Part shown: positions 43,884-52,284 of the stretch, one piece after another | How positions within the stretch are numbered: position 1 is the stretch's first letter | How the letters are laid out: each line of letters begins with the position of its first letter | Assembly (NCBI GenBank): GCA_965197635.1 | Contig: CBDANN010000007.1 | Coordinates: 434,001-498,000 of the forward strand | DNA length: 64,000 nt | Source of the DNA: Bin87 sp965197635 | GTDB lineage: Bacteria > Chloroflexota > Dehalococcoidia > Lucifugimonadales > UBA3495 | Direction of reading: 5' to 3' | Notes under the pieces: generated by a model | Seen by the model: the letters and a program-made list of their open reading frames with translations, nothing else | Told to the model about the DNA's origin: nothing | Databases searched by the model: none | Program-made: the position numbers and the translations under genes

Positions 43884-45416
43884 ATGATCCGCACACTGAA
43901 ATACGCCCTGCGGTACCACCCCGCCAACAGTCGGGCCATCGGTTACCACGCCACGCAGCAGAACGCCGCCTACAACCACGCCGTCGACGTACTCAACCGG
44001 GAACCGCCACTGCCCAAGCGCAGCGGCAGGAACCATCCGGACGCTCTCAACAAGCGCATCATTGCCTGGCGGCAAGCCAACTGGCAGACAGCCGATGCCC
44101 CCTACTACATTCACCAGCAGGGCGCCGAGGAGGCGTGGGAAGCCAATCAACGGATGCGGGACGCGCGAGAGGGACGCTTGGAGCGGGTCTCGCAAGCCAT
44201 CGCCGCCGGCGAGGAACCCAAGCACCGCGACGTGCGTCCGAACCGCCGAACCTTGATCCACCGCTCGCGCAAAAACCGGCCACTCAGCTTGACCATCACG
44301 GACCGCAGGCTTTTCGAGGTCAGCGATGACGGGCAGTACCTCACCAGCCAACAATGCGGCTTCTCCGTCAGGCTCCGCGGCAAACGCACGCTCCAGTTCC
44401 TCGACATCCGCTCCATAAGGCTCGTGCCAGTACAGGACTACCGCCCACGAACGCCGCTACACCGCCGGCACTACTGCCTGCACGTTCAGGTCGCGGTACC
44501 TGAACCCATGCCGCTTGAAGAGTTGAACATCTCGTGCCCTGAAGACATACTCGGCGCCGACCGCGGCCGAAAGAACCATCTGGCCCTCAGCTTGGGACAC
44601 CGTGCTCACCATCCAGGAGCCAGGAAGCAGGGCAAGCGCCGACGCAAGCATCAGCGCCATATCGCCGGCAAGCCCCGTAACAGCAAACGACGGCAACACA
44701 CGGTTGCCAAGCATAGCGAACAAGCCCGACGCTACGCCAAGACCCGCGATCAAGAAATGCGACGGCAGATCCGCGACATTTTGCTGGAAGCCCAGCCCAA
44801 GATGGGTGCCGTCGAAAGCCTGCACCCCATCAGCATGATGGCATCGGCGCGCGGCACAGATGCAGCGCCTGGTAAGAACGTCCAGGCCAAACGAAAACTG
44901 AACGAGAGCCTCACCGAAGCCGCCATCGGCCACGTTGGCAAGCTGCTACGCGAGGAAGCCGCCAAACTCGGCATACCCACCGTCTCCGTCCCGCCGCACG
45001 GCACGTCCCAGACCTGCCCGCGCTGCGGAGACCGACACCCGAGCAACCGCGAGAGCCAAGCGGTGTTCCGGTGCCGGCACTGCGGCCTTTACGCCCACGC
45101 CGATTGGACTGCCGCCGTTATCATTCGCAACCGGGCTTACGTCCGGCACTGCGAATGGCAGTCAGGCTACACACCGGACGTACTGACCGCACCAACCGGG
45201 TGGCGACAGCAGCCATCCGGCTCCGGCCCAGCACAACCATCGCTGGGCTTGGAGCTAAGCGTGTTCAAGCCGGCAAGCACCGCGACGATCCGCTCCGGCG
45301 GAAGGGTCCGTGGCCCCAGGCCGGACCACCGTATTCAAGCGGTGGTCCCAGACGCCAAAAGTGTTTCAAATAGTGTGAGCTCGGCAAAACACTCTCGGAC
45401 ACTTCCGACGAAGTAG
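43884..45416 (+). CDS. tnpB: IS200/IS605-type TnpB, RNA-guided nuclease
   Basis: A 510-residue TnpB/OrfB protein starting MIRTLKYALRYHP. The RuvC-like triad is intact: D226 in GADRGRKNHLALS, E311 in GAVESLHPISMM and D407 in HADWTAAVIIRNR. The zinc ribbon CPRCGDRHPSNR...FRCRHCG lies between the last two. TnpB proteins cut DNA guided by an omega-RNA from the element right end (established). A 90-residue tail after the ribbon is longer than usual. No tnpA gene accompanies it, so it would move only with help in trans. Confidence 0.9.
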   Translation: MIRTLKYALRYHPANSRAIGYHATQQNAAYNHAVDVLNREPPLPKRSGRNHPDALNKRIIAWRQANWQTADAPYYIHQQGAEEAWEANQRMRDAREGRLERVSQAIAAGEEPKHRDVRPNRRTLIHRSRKNRPLSLTITDRRLFEVSDDGQYLTSQQCGFSVRLRGKRTLQFLDIRSIRLVPVQDYRPRTPLHRRHYCLHVQVAVPEPMPLEELNISCPEDILGADRGRKNHLALSLGHRAHHPGARKQGKRRRKHQRHIAGKPRNSKRRQHTVAKHSEQARRYAKTRDQEMRRQIRDILLEAQPKMGAVESLHPISMMASARGTDAAPGKNVQAKRKLNESLTEAAIGHVGKLLREEAAKLGIPTVSVPPHGTSQTCPRCGDRHPSNRESQAVFRCRHCGLYAHADWTAAVIIRNRAYVRHCEWQSGYTPDVLTAPTGWRQQPSGSGPAQPSLGLELSVFKPASTATIRSGGRVRGPRPDHRIQAVVPDAKSVSNSVSSAKHSRTLPTK

Positions 45417-45445
45417 CCGGGAACCCGATTTCCGGGTATCGTGCT
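45417..45445 (+). ncRNA. Possible omega-RNA end region of TnpB element
   Basis: The sequence just after tnpB holds the hairpin CCGGGAACCCGATTTCCGGG. TnpB guide RNAs overlap the 3' end of tnpB and end at the right end of the element. Only the hairpin is seen; the RNA is inferred. Confidence 0.3.
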
Positions 45446-45462
45446 CAATTTGTCAACACGCT
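45446..45462. repeat. 17-bp inverted repeat, right copy
   Basis: CAATTTGTCAACACGCT, exact complement of 39638-39654. One base later the IS701 end begins. Confidence 0.8.
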
Positions 45463-45463
45463 G

Positions 45464-45660
45464 TAGTACTACAGTCGCGCTTGTGATGAAGGTGTCTTAA
45501 GGCGTCTCCGGTAATGACACTGCATGGCTCGGGCTTGGTGCCGACGTCTCCATCCCGACCAGTGGATGGTCAGGGCAGGACTGCCACGGGGCAGCCACAG
45601 CAACCGTCTGACCTCGGGCACGGTCAGTGGGATGAGTTCTCCCACGAACCTATCCCCCTT
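45464..45660 (-). pseudogene. IS701 transposase fragment, C-terminal
   Basis: Minus strand encodes GDRFVGELIPLTVPEVRRLL and HWSGWRRRHQARAMQCHYRRR, the IS701 transposase C-terminus. Cut from the rest by the IS110 insertion at 45661. Confidence 0.8.
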
Positions 45661-45854
45661 GTATCTTGGTACTGGTGTGGGTTTACCCCACACCAAGCCG
45701 GTTTCGGATGCGGTAGACCGACGCCCCCTGGGTCATAGCAGACCGTGAAAAAGCGAGGGTCGCCGCGTCCATCTTCAGTAGAGCCCGAACGGTTGCCTGG
45801 GCTAACCAAGCCCGCATCTTGCAAGGCCGGGCCAAGACTGCACAGGAGGTAAGC

Positions 45855-46822
45855 ATGAAGCCTCAGGAGCCTAGCTTCGCGGGTATCGACGTGGCCCAAG
45901 CTCACATTGACGTTGCCGTCCGTCCGGAGGGCCGGATTTGGCGGAGCCCCTACTTTGGCGGAGCCCCTACGATGAGGCCGGAACCGGGGCTCTAGTTGCC
46001 CAGCTGGTTGATATGGCTCCAGCTATTGTTCTGCTGGAAGCCACCGGCGGCTTGGAGTGGCCGCTGGTGGCGGCCTTGGCCACAGCCGCTCTGCCGGTGG
46101 TGGTGGTCAATCCCCGCCAGGTGCGAGATTGCGCCAAAGCCACCGGCAAACTGGCCCAGACTGACGCCCTGGACGCCCAGGTCCTGGCCCACTTCGCCGC
46201 GGCAGTGCGTCCACCGGTGCGCCCGCTGCGGGATGCCGACACTCAGGAACTCAACTCGCTGACCACCCGGCGTAACCAGGTGACTACCATGCTGGTCGCG
46301 GAGAAGAACCGTCTGGGACGGGCCACCGGCGCCGTCCGCCCCCACATCGAGGCACACCTGAGCTGGCTGCGGCAGGAGCGGGACGACCTGGACCAGGAAC
46401 TTCGAGGTCTGCTCCGCCAAAGTCCGCTGTGGCGGGAGCAGGATGACCTGCTGCGATCCGTTCCCGGCGTGGGCCAGCAGGTATCCCTGACCTTGCTGGC
46501 CTACTTGCCCGAATTGGGTATGCTGAACCGGAAGCAGATTGCCGCTCTGGTCGGCGTGGCACCCATCAACCGGGACAGCGGAGTAATGCGAGGCAAACGA
46601 ACCGTCTGGGGCGGACGGGCCCGGGTCCGCGCTGCGCTCTATATGGGGGCGCTGGTGGCCAGCCGCTACAACCCGGTAATCCGGGCCTGGTATCAACGCC
46701 TGGTGTCGGCCGGCAAGCCGAAAAAAGTTGCGCTCACCGCGTGTATGCGCAAGCTGTTGACCATAGTCAACGCCATGGTAAGAACCGGACAGCACTGGAA
46801 TCCAGCCATGGTTTCACCTTGA
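45855..46822 (+). pseudogene. IS110 transposase broken by a 17-bp tandem duplication
   Basis: The ATG at 45855 follows AGGAGG and begins MKPQEPSFAGIDVAQAHIDV, the DEDD-domain start of IS110 transposases. The frame is lost at a perfect 17-bp duplication (45937-45970); beyond it the other frame carries the rest of the DEDD domain (QTDALDAQVLAHFA) and the C-terminal PGVGQQVSLTLLAYLPELG and ALVGVAPINRDSG. Removing one copy gives a continuous 316-residue protein with the serine-containing Transposase_20 domain. Otherwise the gene looks young. Confidence 0.88.
45937..45970 (+). repeat. 17-bp perfect tandem duplication
   Basis: TTTGGCGGAGCCCCTAC occurs twice head to tail. It is the only lesion seen in the IS110 transposase gene. 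Confidence 0.95.
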
Positions 46823-46837
46823 CATTCAAGACGGTTG

Positions 46838-47569
46838 CTTTTACCATCGCCACCGGCGGCATAGGACCGGATTACCGCCAGAAAGGCATGGGCCAGCATG
46901 GCCAGGGTGATGTGCCGGTGCCAGCCGACCCACAGGCGCACCTCATACTCATCCAGCCCCACCTCCTGTTTGGCCTCCTTGAAGGCGTCTTCGATGATCC
47001 ACCGGGTGCCGGCCACGCGCACCAGTTCCGCCAGCGATACCTCTCCCGTACCAAAACAGGCGTAGTAGGCCAGCTCCTCAGGATCGGCGATGCCCGAACC
47101 CTTGACCAAGCACGCACCAGCAGCCAATGCCCCTGACCTGGCTCCGACCAGGGTCGTATCGGCAACCAACCCCAATCGTAGCGGCGCGGCCCCTTGCTGC
47201 CCTCACCAGCGCTCAGACGTTGCCACCGGTCATCGGGTATCTGCTGGGCCAGTTCACGGGCCGCCACCTGTGCCGAGCCACCCTCCGTATCCGCCCACAG
47301 CGGCTCGTTGTTCTTCACCGCCAGCACGTAGGACAGGCTCTGTTCCTCCAGCCACCGTCGCAGTTTCCGGTCATTGCCGTACACCGTATCCCCAGTTACC
47401 CAGGCAAAGGGCACCCCAACCGCCACCGCGCGGCTGATCATCTCCTGAGCCAGTTGTGCCTTGGTATGAAAGACCACCCCTTCCGGGACACCGGCTTCCC
47501 GCCGCCGCTCCACATCCTCCGCCCATTCCTGGGGCAGATACAGCTCCCGATCCAGAAAGGCCGCGCCCC
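46838..47569 (-). pseudogene. IS701 transposase fragment, middle part
   Basis: Minus strand encodes FLDRELYLPQEWAED, VFHTKAQLAQEM, FAWVTGDTVYGNDRKLR (catalytic Asp region), then LLVRAWS, and in another frame ADPEELAYYACFGTGEVSL and RWIIEDAFKEAKQEVGLDEYEVR (catalytic Glu region). The frame change coincides with a TTGACCAAGC insertion at 47095. No N-terminal part remains. Confidence 0.85.
47095..47113 (+). repeat. TTGACCAAGC insertion in IS701 copy 1
   Basis: Plus strand CGAACCCTTGACCAAGCAC, at the exact frame break between LLVRA and IADPEELAYY. The same site in copy 2 (52978) carries a variant. Confidence 0.7.
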
Positions 47570-48202
47570 GTAACAGTTCAGAGTTGCGGGGAAATGAGCA
47601 GTTGACGGCAAGCGGCGAGAGGATTTAGACCCTGGGCGCGCCAGGTGCCGAAGAGAGAGGCCAAGGTCATCTTGCTCTGTGTGCCTTGCTCCGAGCGGGT
47701 GCCGCCGCTGATCTTGCGACTGATGACCAGGTGGCGCAGGCTGCGCTCGGCGGCGTTGTTGTCCGCTGGCACGTCCGGTTCGGCCACAAAGACAAAGAGT
47801 TCCTTGAGGTGGCGCTCGATGCGTCGGCACAGCTTGGCCTGGGTTGCCGACGGGTCGTGCCGGAAGGGTTGGCAGAGGGCCAGCAGTTGTCGTTCCAGGG
47901 CCAGTTGGGCGGTGCGCCGCCGCTTGGCCCGGGGATGAGTGCAGGTTTTGGCCCGGTCGTAAATCCCGTGGACAGCGTCGGCCCACCTGGCCAGTGGCGT
48001 ATCATCGGGGTAGAGGGTGCGCAGGTCATGGATGTCCCGCAGCAGGTGAGCCCAGCAGCGTTGCTTGGGGCCATCGTAATGGTGGTAGGCAGCGTAGAAA
48101 TCGCTGACCAATACTCCGGAGAAAGCATCGCTCAGGGCTTCATCCACCACCGTCTTGCCCCGGCCCCGCCGCAGAAAATACCGCTCGGTGGGGGTGCTGA
48201 AG

Positions 48203-48221
48203 GTGATTGGTCAAGGGCTCG
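48203..48221 (-). repeat. TTGACCAATC insertion in IS66-A, frame-shifting
   Basis: Minus strand CGAGCCCTTGACCAATCAC between GTGTG and CTTCAGC. Element B has a different variant at the same site. Confidence 0.85.
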
Positions 48222-48259
48222 CACACGTAGCCGTTGTGGCCGTCCTCCCGCCAGCCGGT

Positions 48260-48277
48260 GTGATTGGTCAAAGATCG
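48260..48277 (-). repeat. TTGACCAATC insertion in IS66-A, removes catalytic Asp
   Basis: Minus strand ACACGATCTTTGACCAATCAC replaces the GACGAGA found at the same place in element B. Net gain is 15 bases. Confidence 0.85.
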
Positions 48278-49032
48278 TGTGGCGTGGACCACCGGACTGC
48301 CCCGGATGCGTTCCACAATGCCCGCCACCACAGCCTGGGCTTTTCGTGCCACCTGGTGCGTCGCAGCTACGATGGCCCCCAGGCTGAGGCGTAACCCGTG
48401 CACGGCGTCCAGATACCACCTGATGGTGCGGACGGGCAGCCGGGCCTCCTCCCGCAAGGCGGCAATCAGGCTGATGATGTTGACCCCCAGACGCTGCTTG
48501 CCCAGTGCCACGTCGTCCGTTGCCGCTCGGGGCGTCCAGTGGCGTCGGCACCGGGGACAGGTGCGGGCGATATAGACGTGCTCAGTAACCTGCACCGGAA
48601 CCTGGGGCAGGTCAATGACTTCCCGAGTGCGCTGGGCCCAACCGCCGGACAACCGGGTCCCGCAGTCGGGGCACTGATCCACCGTGTGTTCTACCCGCTG
48701 GGTGGGCGTCATACGGGCCCGGGCAAAGCCGTGGGGCCGCGGCTCGCGTGGCAATTTGGGCTGGGCAGGCTTCCGGTCGGCTTTGGGTTTCAGACCGGGC
48801 ATCCGTCGGGGACCGCTGGGTTTGGCCGGCCCTTCCAGCTGGGCAATCCGTTTCTCCAGGCGCTCGATGATGGCCTGCTGCCGGACGATGATGGCGATGA
48901 GGACATCCCGGTCGGCAGTGGCGAGGTCGATTTCCCGATCCATATCCGTTATATGACATAACCACCGCCGGTAGCGCCAGTGCCCCGCAACCCTCTTTCG
49001 ACCAATTTACCTCACCAACTCTGAACTGTTAC

Positions 49033-49105
49033 AAGTGGCCTTGGTCGCTTGCATGCGTAAACTGCTCACCATCCTGAACGCGATGGTCAAAAATAGCTCT
49101 CCATG
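49033..49105 (+). pseudogene. IS110 transposase C-terminal remnant
   Basis: Reads VALVACMRKLLTILNAMVKNSSPW, split as VALVACMRKLL and TILNAMVKNSSPW, the end of an IS110 transposase different from the copy at 45855. It is interrupted by IS66-B; its tail (RGSCPAEIANPS) continues at 50246. Confidence 0.75.
49098..49105 (+). repeat. 8-bp target duplication of IS66-B, left
   Basis: TCTCCATG, repeated at 50238-50245. Eight bases is the usual duplication for IS66. Confidence 0.85.
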
Positions 49106-49714
49106 GTAACTGTTCAGAGTTGGTGAGGTGAATTGCTGAAAAGTTGTTTGCCGATGACTGGCGATCTTTGGGCTGATTATGTCAATCTGGCGTCATGGAG
49201 CATGAAATCGACCTCAGCACCGCCGACCGGGATGTCCTCATTGGCATCATCCTCCGGCAGCAGGCCATCATCGAGAAGCTGGAGCAGCGGATCGCCCCGC
49301 TGGAAGGGCGGGCCAAATCCGGCGGTTCCCGGCGGATGCCCGGTCTCAAGCCCAAAACCGAGGGACAACCGGCCCAACCCAAGAAGCCGCGCCAGCGCCG
49401 TCCCCACGGCTTTGCTCGCACCCGGATGACGCCCACCCAGCGGGTGGAGCATGTGGTGGCCGAGTGTCCCGACTGCGGAACTCAGCTGTCTGGGGGTTGG
49501 ACCCAGCGCACTCGAGAAGTCATTGACCTGCCCCAAGTTCCAGTGCAGGTTACCGAGCACGCTTACATCGCCCGCACCTGCCCACAGTGCCAACGCTGTT
49601 GTACGCCCACCGCGCAGCTGAACTGGCCGCCATAGTAGAACGTATCCGAGGCAGTCCGGTGGTCCATGCCGACGAGACCGGCTGGCGTGAGGATGGACAC
49701 AACGGCTACGTGTG

Positions 49715-49732
49715 CGATCTTTGACCAATCGC
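49715..49732 (+). repeat. TTGACCAATC insertion in IS66-B, site 1
   Basis: CGATCTTTGACCAATCGC between GTGTG and CTTCAGC, the same target position as 48203 in element A but a different sequence variant. It brings a TGA stop into frame. Confidence 0.85.
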
Positions 49733-49857
49733 CTTCAGCACACCCACCCAGCGGTACTTCCTGAGACGGGGTCGGGGCAAGGCGGTGGTGGACGAAGTCC
49801 TGGGCGATCAGTTCGCTGGCGTGCTGGTCAGCGACTTCTACGCCGCCTACCATCACC

Positions 49858-49876
49858 CGAGCCCTTGACCAATCGC
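49858..49876 (+). repeat. TTGACCAATC insertion in IS66-B, site 2
   Basis: CGAGCCCTTGACCAATCGC replaces the TACGATG present at the same place in element A (after TACCATCAC). Element A is intact here. Confidence 0.85.
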
Positions 49877-50237
49877 GTCCCAAACCACGCTGCTGGGCCC
49901 ACCCCTGTTCAAGCCAGGGGCAGGCTCTGTTGCGGGACATCCACGATCTGCACGTCCTCTACCCCAAGGACGACCGGCTGGCACGGTGGGCTGACGCGGT
50001 CCACAACTCTACCGCCAGGCCAAAGCCTTCACCCATCCGTCAGGGAAACAGCGCCGCCGAACGCAGCCTGCGCCCCGTGGTGATCAGCCGGAAGATCAGC
50101 GGGGGCACGCGCTCCGCCCAGGGCACTGACACCAAGATGACCCGGGCCTCCGTCTTCGGCACCTGGCGGGCGCAAGGTTTGAACACCCTCACCGCCTGCC
50201 AACAACTACTCGCTGCCCCTCAACTCTGAACTGTTAC

Positions 50238-50245
50238 TCTCCATG
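50238..50245 (+). repeat. 8-bp target duplication of IS66-B, right
   Basis: TCTCCATG, matching 49098-49105. Confidence 0.85.
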
Positions 50246-50297
50246 GCGTGGTTCCTGTCCCGCAGAAATTGCCAATCCTTCTTGACAGCCAACACAG

Positions 50298-50615
50298 TTG
50301 CTGGCCCGTCCCCGGGGACAGCCGTACACCATCGACGAAGCCGCCGCCGTCCTGGGCGTCGCGAGACAGTGGCTCACCGACCCGGGCCGCTTCGTGGTGC
50401 TCCAGCCCGACGAGGGAGGCGCCATCGCGGAATCGTCCCTGCGCGATTTCATGCTGGACCGCACCCCCGACCTCAAAGGCCGCAACATCGACGTCACGGC
50501 CGTCGTCGCCATCGTGGCGCGCACCCAGCCCAGAAGGCCCACCCACCTGCCCCAGCCCCGCCGCTCGACCCGGCCCCGACGTGAAGACGTTCCCGCTTCG
50601 GGCATCACTGCGTGA
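50298..50615 (+). CDS. Hypothetical protein with helix-turn-helix-like N-terminus
   Basis: A 105-residue frame. YTIDEAAAVLGVARQWL resembles the excisionase/MerR-like winged helix used by plasmid and phage regulators, and ESSLRDFMLDR follows. The last 35 residues are Pro/Arg-rich and may be non-native. No ribosome site stands out. The strand is strongly C-rich, as in the neighbouring genes up to 52.2 kb. Confidence 0.4.
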   Translation: MLARPRGQPYTIDEAAAVLGVARQWLTDPGRFVVLQPDEGGAIAESSLRDFMLDRTPDLKGRNIDVTAVVAIVARTQPRRPTHLPQPRRSTRPRREDVPASGITA

Positions 50616-50711
50616 GCAGACCCAATCCGCGGCGACGACCCGCCCAACCACGTCCATCCCTGGCAACCAACAGCAAAACCCCACCGCCACATCACAACGA
50701 GGTGAACCAAG

Positions 50712-51086
50712 ATGCCCAAGAATCAGCCACCATCCCCACAGGACGAGACGCCCTGGGGCCCCGCAGAGAGCGTCCAGGAACTTTCAGACGGCTTCTACTG
50801 GGTCGAAACCGCCGGACACGGCGGACTGTTCATCGGCATGCCCATCCGAAGACGCCTGCCCCGCAAGGTGGCCACCACCTTTCTCAACGGGGCCATGTGG
50901 GCAGAGCAAGACTCGGAAGCCCCCATCGCCCTCACCATCCTCTCCCGATACCTCAAGGCCGGCGCATTCGAAACCCTGGCCCAGGACGGCCAGTCCGCCG
51001 AAGAGAGGATCCAGAGGGAACGGAACCTCGCCAACCTCCCCGTGCAGCAGTTCGAACGCTACCAGCCCTGCGCACCCTACCTCTAA
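50712..51086 (+). CDS. DUF7007-like domain protein
   Basis: A 124-residue protein. DGFYWVETAGHGGLFIGM followed by an Arg-rich loop, MWAEQDSEAPIALTILSRYL and FETLAQDGQ matches the layout of DUF7007 proteins (GHGG near the start, W.E.D in the middle), which occur on actinobacterial and proteobacterial plasmids. Function unknown. ACGAGGTG before the ATG may serve as ribosome site. The name is from memory of the pattern. Confidence 0.55.
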   Translation: MPKNQPPSPQDETPWGPAESVQELSDGFYWVETAGHGGLFIGMPIRRRLPRKVATTFLNGAMWAEQDSEAPIALTILSRYLKAGAFETLAQDGQSAEERIQRERNLANLPVQQFERYQPCAPYL

Positions 51087-51413
51087 GCGCGGGGCCAGCC
51101 CCTGGCACAGACGACGCGACAAGGCAATACCACCAGAACAGATACGACACGGGGCCGCTATTGCCTGCACCCCGCCGCACCCCGGAGCCCTCCCCACCCT
51201 CCCGGAGCCCTTTGACCCTGTTATGGGATGTCCCGGCGCGGCTACAGGGAGGAGTTAACGCCGGTTCGTCTGCTTCGCGAGGTCGCGTTCAGCCCGAGGG
51301 CAAAACCTAGTCACAGGCTCCACAAACCCCGAACGCCACGCCCTAGCCAGCCGACACACCCCGTGCCGCCACAAACCCCGCCACAGACCCACCCACAACT
51401 GGAGAAAACACCA

Positions 51414-51789
51414 ATGTCCGACCGCCGAGAGTACCAACTCAACATCTCGACGCCAACCCCCAGCCTGGGTGGCGGAAGCGCTGTCGCAAGCCTCGCCACA
51501 CGTCTTCCCCGACTCCCTCACCGCCGGCCACAAGGCCGACGACTGGCTCACCGTCATCGACGGCTCCTGCCCCTTCGGCTGGTACGAGGCCGAATGGGAC
51601 CTCCGCAAGATCTCCACCCGCTGGCCCGACACCCTCTTCACGCTGCGCGTCATCGCCATGAACGGCGAACTCGACGGCCTGGTCCACGTCCAGAACGGCC
51701 GCTCCCACAGCCAGCGCCAGCCCCCAGTGGCAACCCGAACCCTTCGACACCGCAAAGCTCAAATAGCACCCGGCAACCCACCCTCATAG
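51414..51789 (+). pseudogene. Hypothetical plasmid-type gene with one-base frameshift
   Basis: An ATG after GGAGAAAACACCA starts MSDRREYQLNISTPTPSL; one G too many at 51467-51469 shifts the frame, and the next frame continues VAEALSQASPHVFPDSLTAG then ADDWLTVIDGSCPFGWYEAEW. Removing the G joins them. The product would be about 124 residues. No family name recognised. The G-run makes a sequencing error possible. Confidence 0.5.
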
Positions 51790-52178
51790 CACCCAAGTCC
51801 GCAAGGCTCCCGAGCCCACCTCACCCTGAACCACACGCCAAAACCGCGCCAACTCCGTGTCTACATTTTCCCTATATCTTCCCACGATTCCAGTTACAAC
51901 CCCCCCGCCCCCGCCGGAAAACGGCAAAAAGCCAAACAGGTGTCCCCGTTTGAGGCCCTTCCATACTCAAATACCGGACACGCGTTCTTATTTCTGGGGC
52001 CACCGCGACCCCCTATTGAGACTCACGCACGAATCGGCCGATTTTACGAAGGAATCCACGCCCGGAATCACGCCAAGGCCGTGTCCACTTCTCCTACTTG
52101 GCGATAATACCCGTGTGCCTGAAAAATCCAGTATCAATAAGCCCGCCAAGACCTCACGACCATCAGGACAAGCAAGCC
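51790..52178. other. Stretch without recognised gene
   Basis: C-rich on the plus strand like the genes before it. No frame shows family resemblance or a ribosome site. Confidence 0.45.
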
Positions 52179-52284
52179 ATGAGCCGACAACACGGCACCC
52201 CCCGCCGGCAGGACGAGATGAGTGCGTTCGACCGTCAGGCGATAGCCCAAACGCTGGAAAAGGCCGCCCAGATCAGGGAGTCGT
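52179..52284 (+). pseudogene. N-terminal gene fragment cut by IS701
   Basis: MSRQHGTPRRQDEMSAFDRQ then AIAQTLEKAAQIRES runs into the IS701 end at 52285. The rest of the gene is not found after the element. Thirty-five native residues remain; not enough to assign a family. Confidence 0.4.

Larger units (their letters stand above)
45661..46837 (+). mobile_element. IS110 family element inserted in IS701
   Basis: The uninterrupted IS701 sequence is known from the second copy (CCTATCCCCCTTTTACCG). Here it is split, with CTT present on both sides, which defines the element ends within three bases. Length is 1177 bp. Confidence 0.8.
45464..47569 (-). mobile_element. IS701 family element, copy 1, split by IS110 and cut by IS66
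   Basis: It begins TAGTACTACAGTCGCGCTT, the same end as the copy at 52285. Its sequence matches that copy over 45464-45660 and 46838-47569, with an IS110 element between. At 47570 an IS66 end interrupts it, and the N-terminal part of the transposase gene is not found on the far side, so the element is truncated. Confidence 0.85.
47578..48943 (-). pseudogene. IS66 transposase, element A, damaged by two insertions
   Basis: Starts MDREIDLATADRDVLIAIIV; coiled-coil and zinc-finger region CPDCGTRLSGG and CPRCRRHW; then the DDE domain. Where element B has VVHADETGW, this copy has VVHATRSLTNHTGW: the catalytic Asp is lost through an in-frame insertion. Eleven residues on, a second insertion (GYVCEPLTNHLQ) shifts the frame, and the rest (VVDEALSDAFSGVLVSDFYAAYHH, NNAAERSLRHLVISRK) continues in another frame to 47578. 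It cannot be active. Confidence 0.88.
47570..49032 (-). mobile_element. IS66 family element A
   Basis: Ends are GTAACAGTTCAGAGTTG at the left and CAACTCTGAACTGTTAC at the right, perfect inverted repeats of 17 bp. The flanks differ (IS701 at the left, IS110 remnant at the right) and show no 8-bp duplication, so recombination with element B or a deletion followed insertion. Length 1463 bp, with a single transposase gene and no accessory tnpA/tnpB. Confidence 0.88.
49195..50229 (+). pseudogene. IS66 transposase, element B, damaged
   Basis: Starts MEHEIDLSTADRDVLIGIIL and reads through the zinc-finger CPDCGTQLSGG and CPQCQRC. Then about 40 codons are deleted, the VVHADETGW site is kept, and two TTGACCAATC insertions follow at 49715 (in-frame TGA) and 49858 (frameshift). 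The C-terminal NSAAERSLRPVVISRKISGG is recognisable. Not functional. Confidence 0.87.
49106..50237 (+). mobile_element. IS66 family element B
   Basis: Ends GTAACTGTTCAGAGTTG and CAACTCTGAACTGTTAC, flanked by the 8-bp direct repeat TCTCCATG, so it inserted cleanly into the IS110 remnant. It is 330 bp shorter than element A because of an internal deletion. Confidence 0.9.

Noticed and set aside
39634..45475. Target-site duplication flanking the 17-bp inverted repeats
   Set aside because: CTA precedes the left repeat, but the right repeat is followed by GTAG; no direct repeat of useful length matches.
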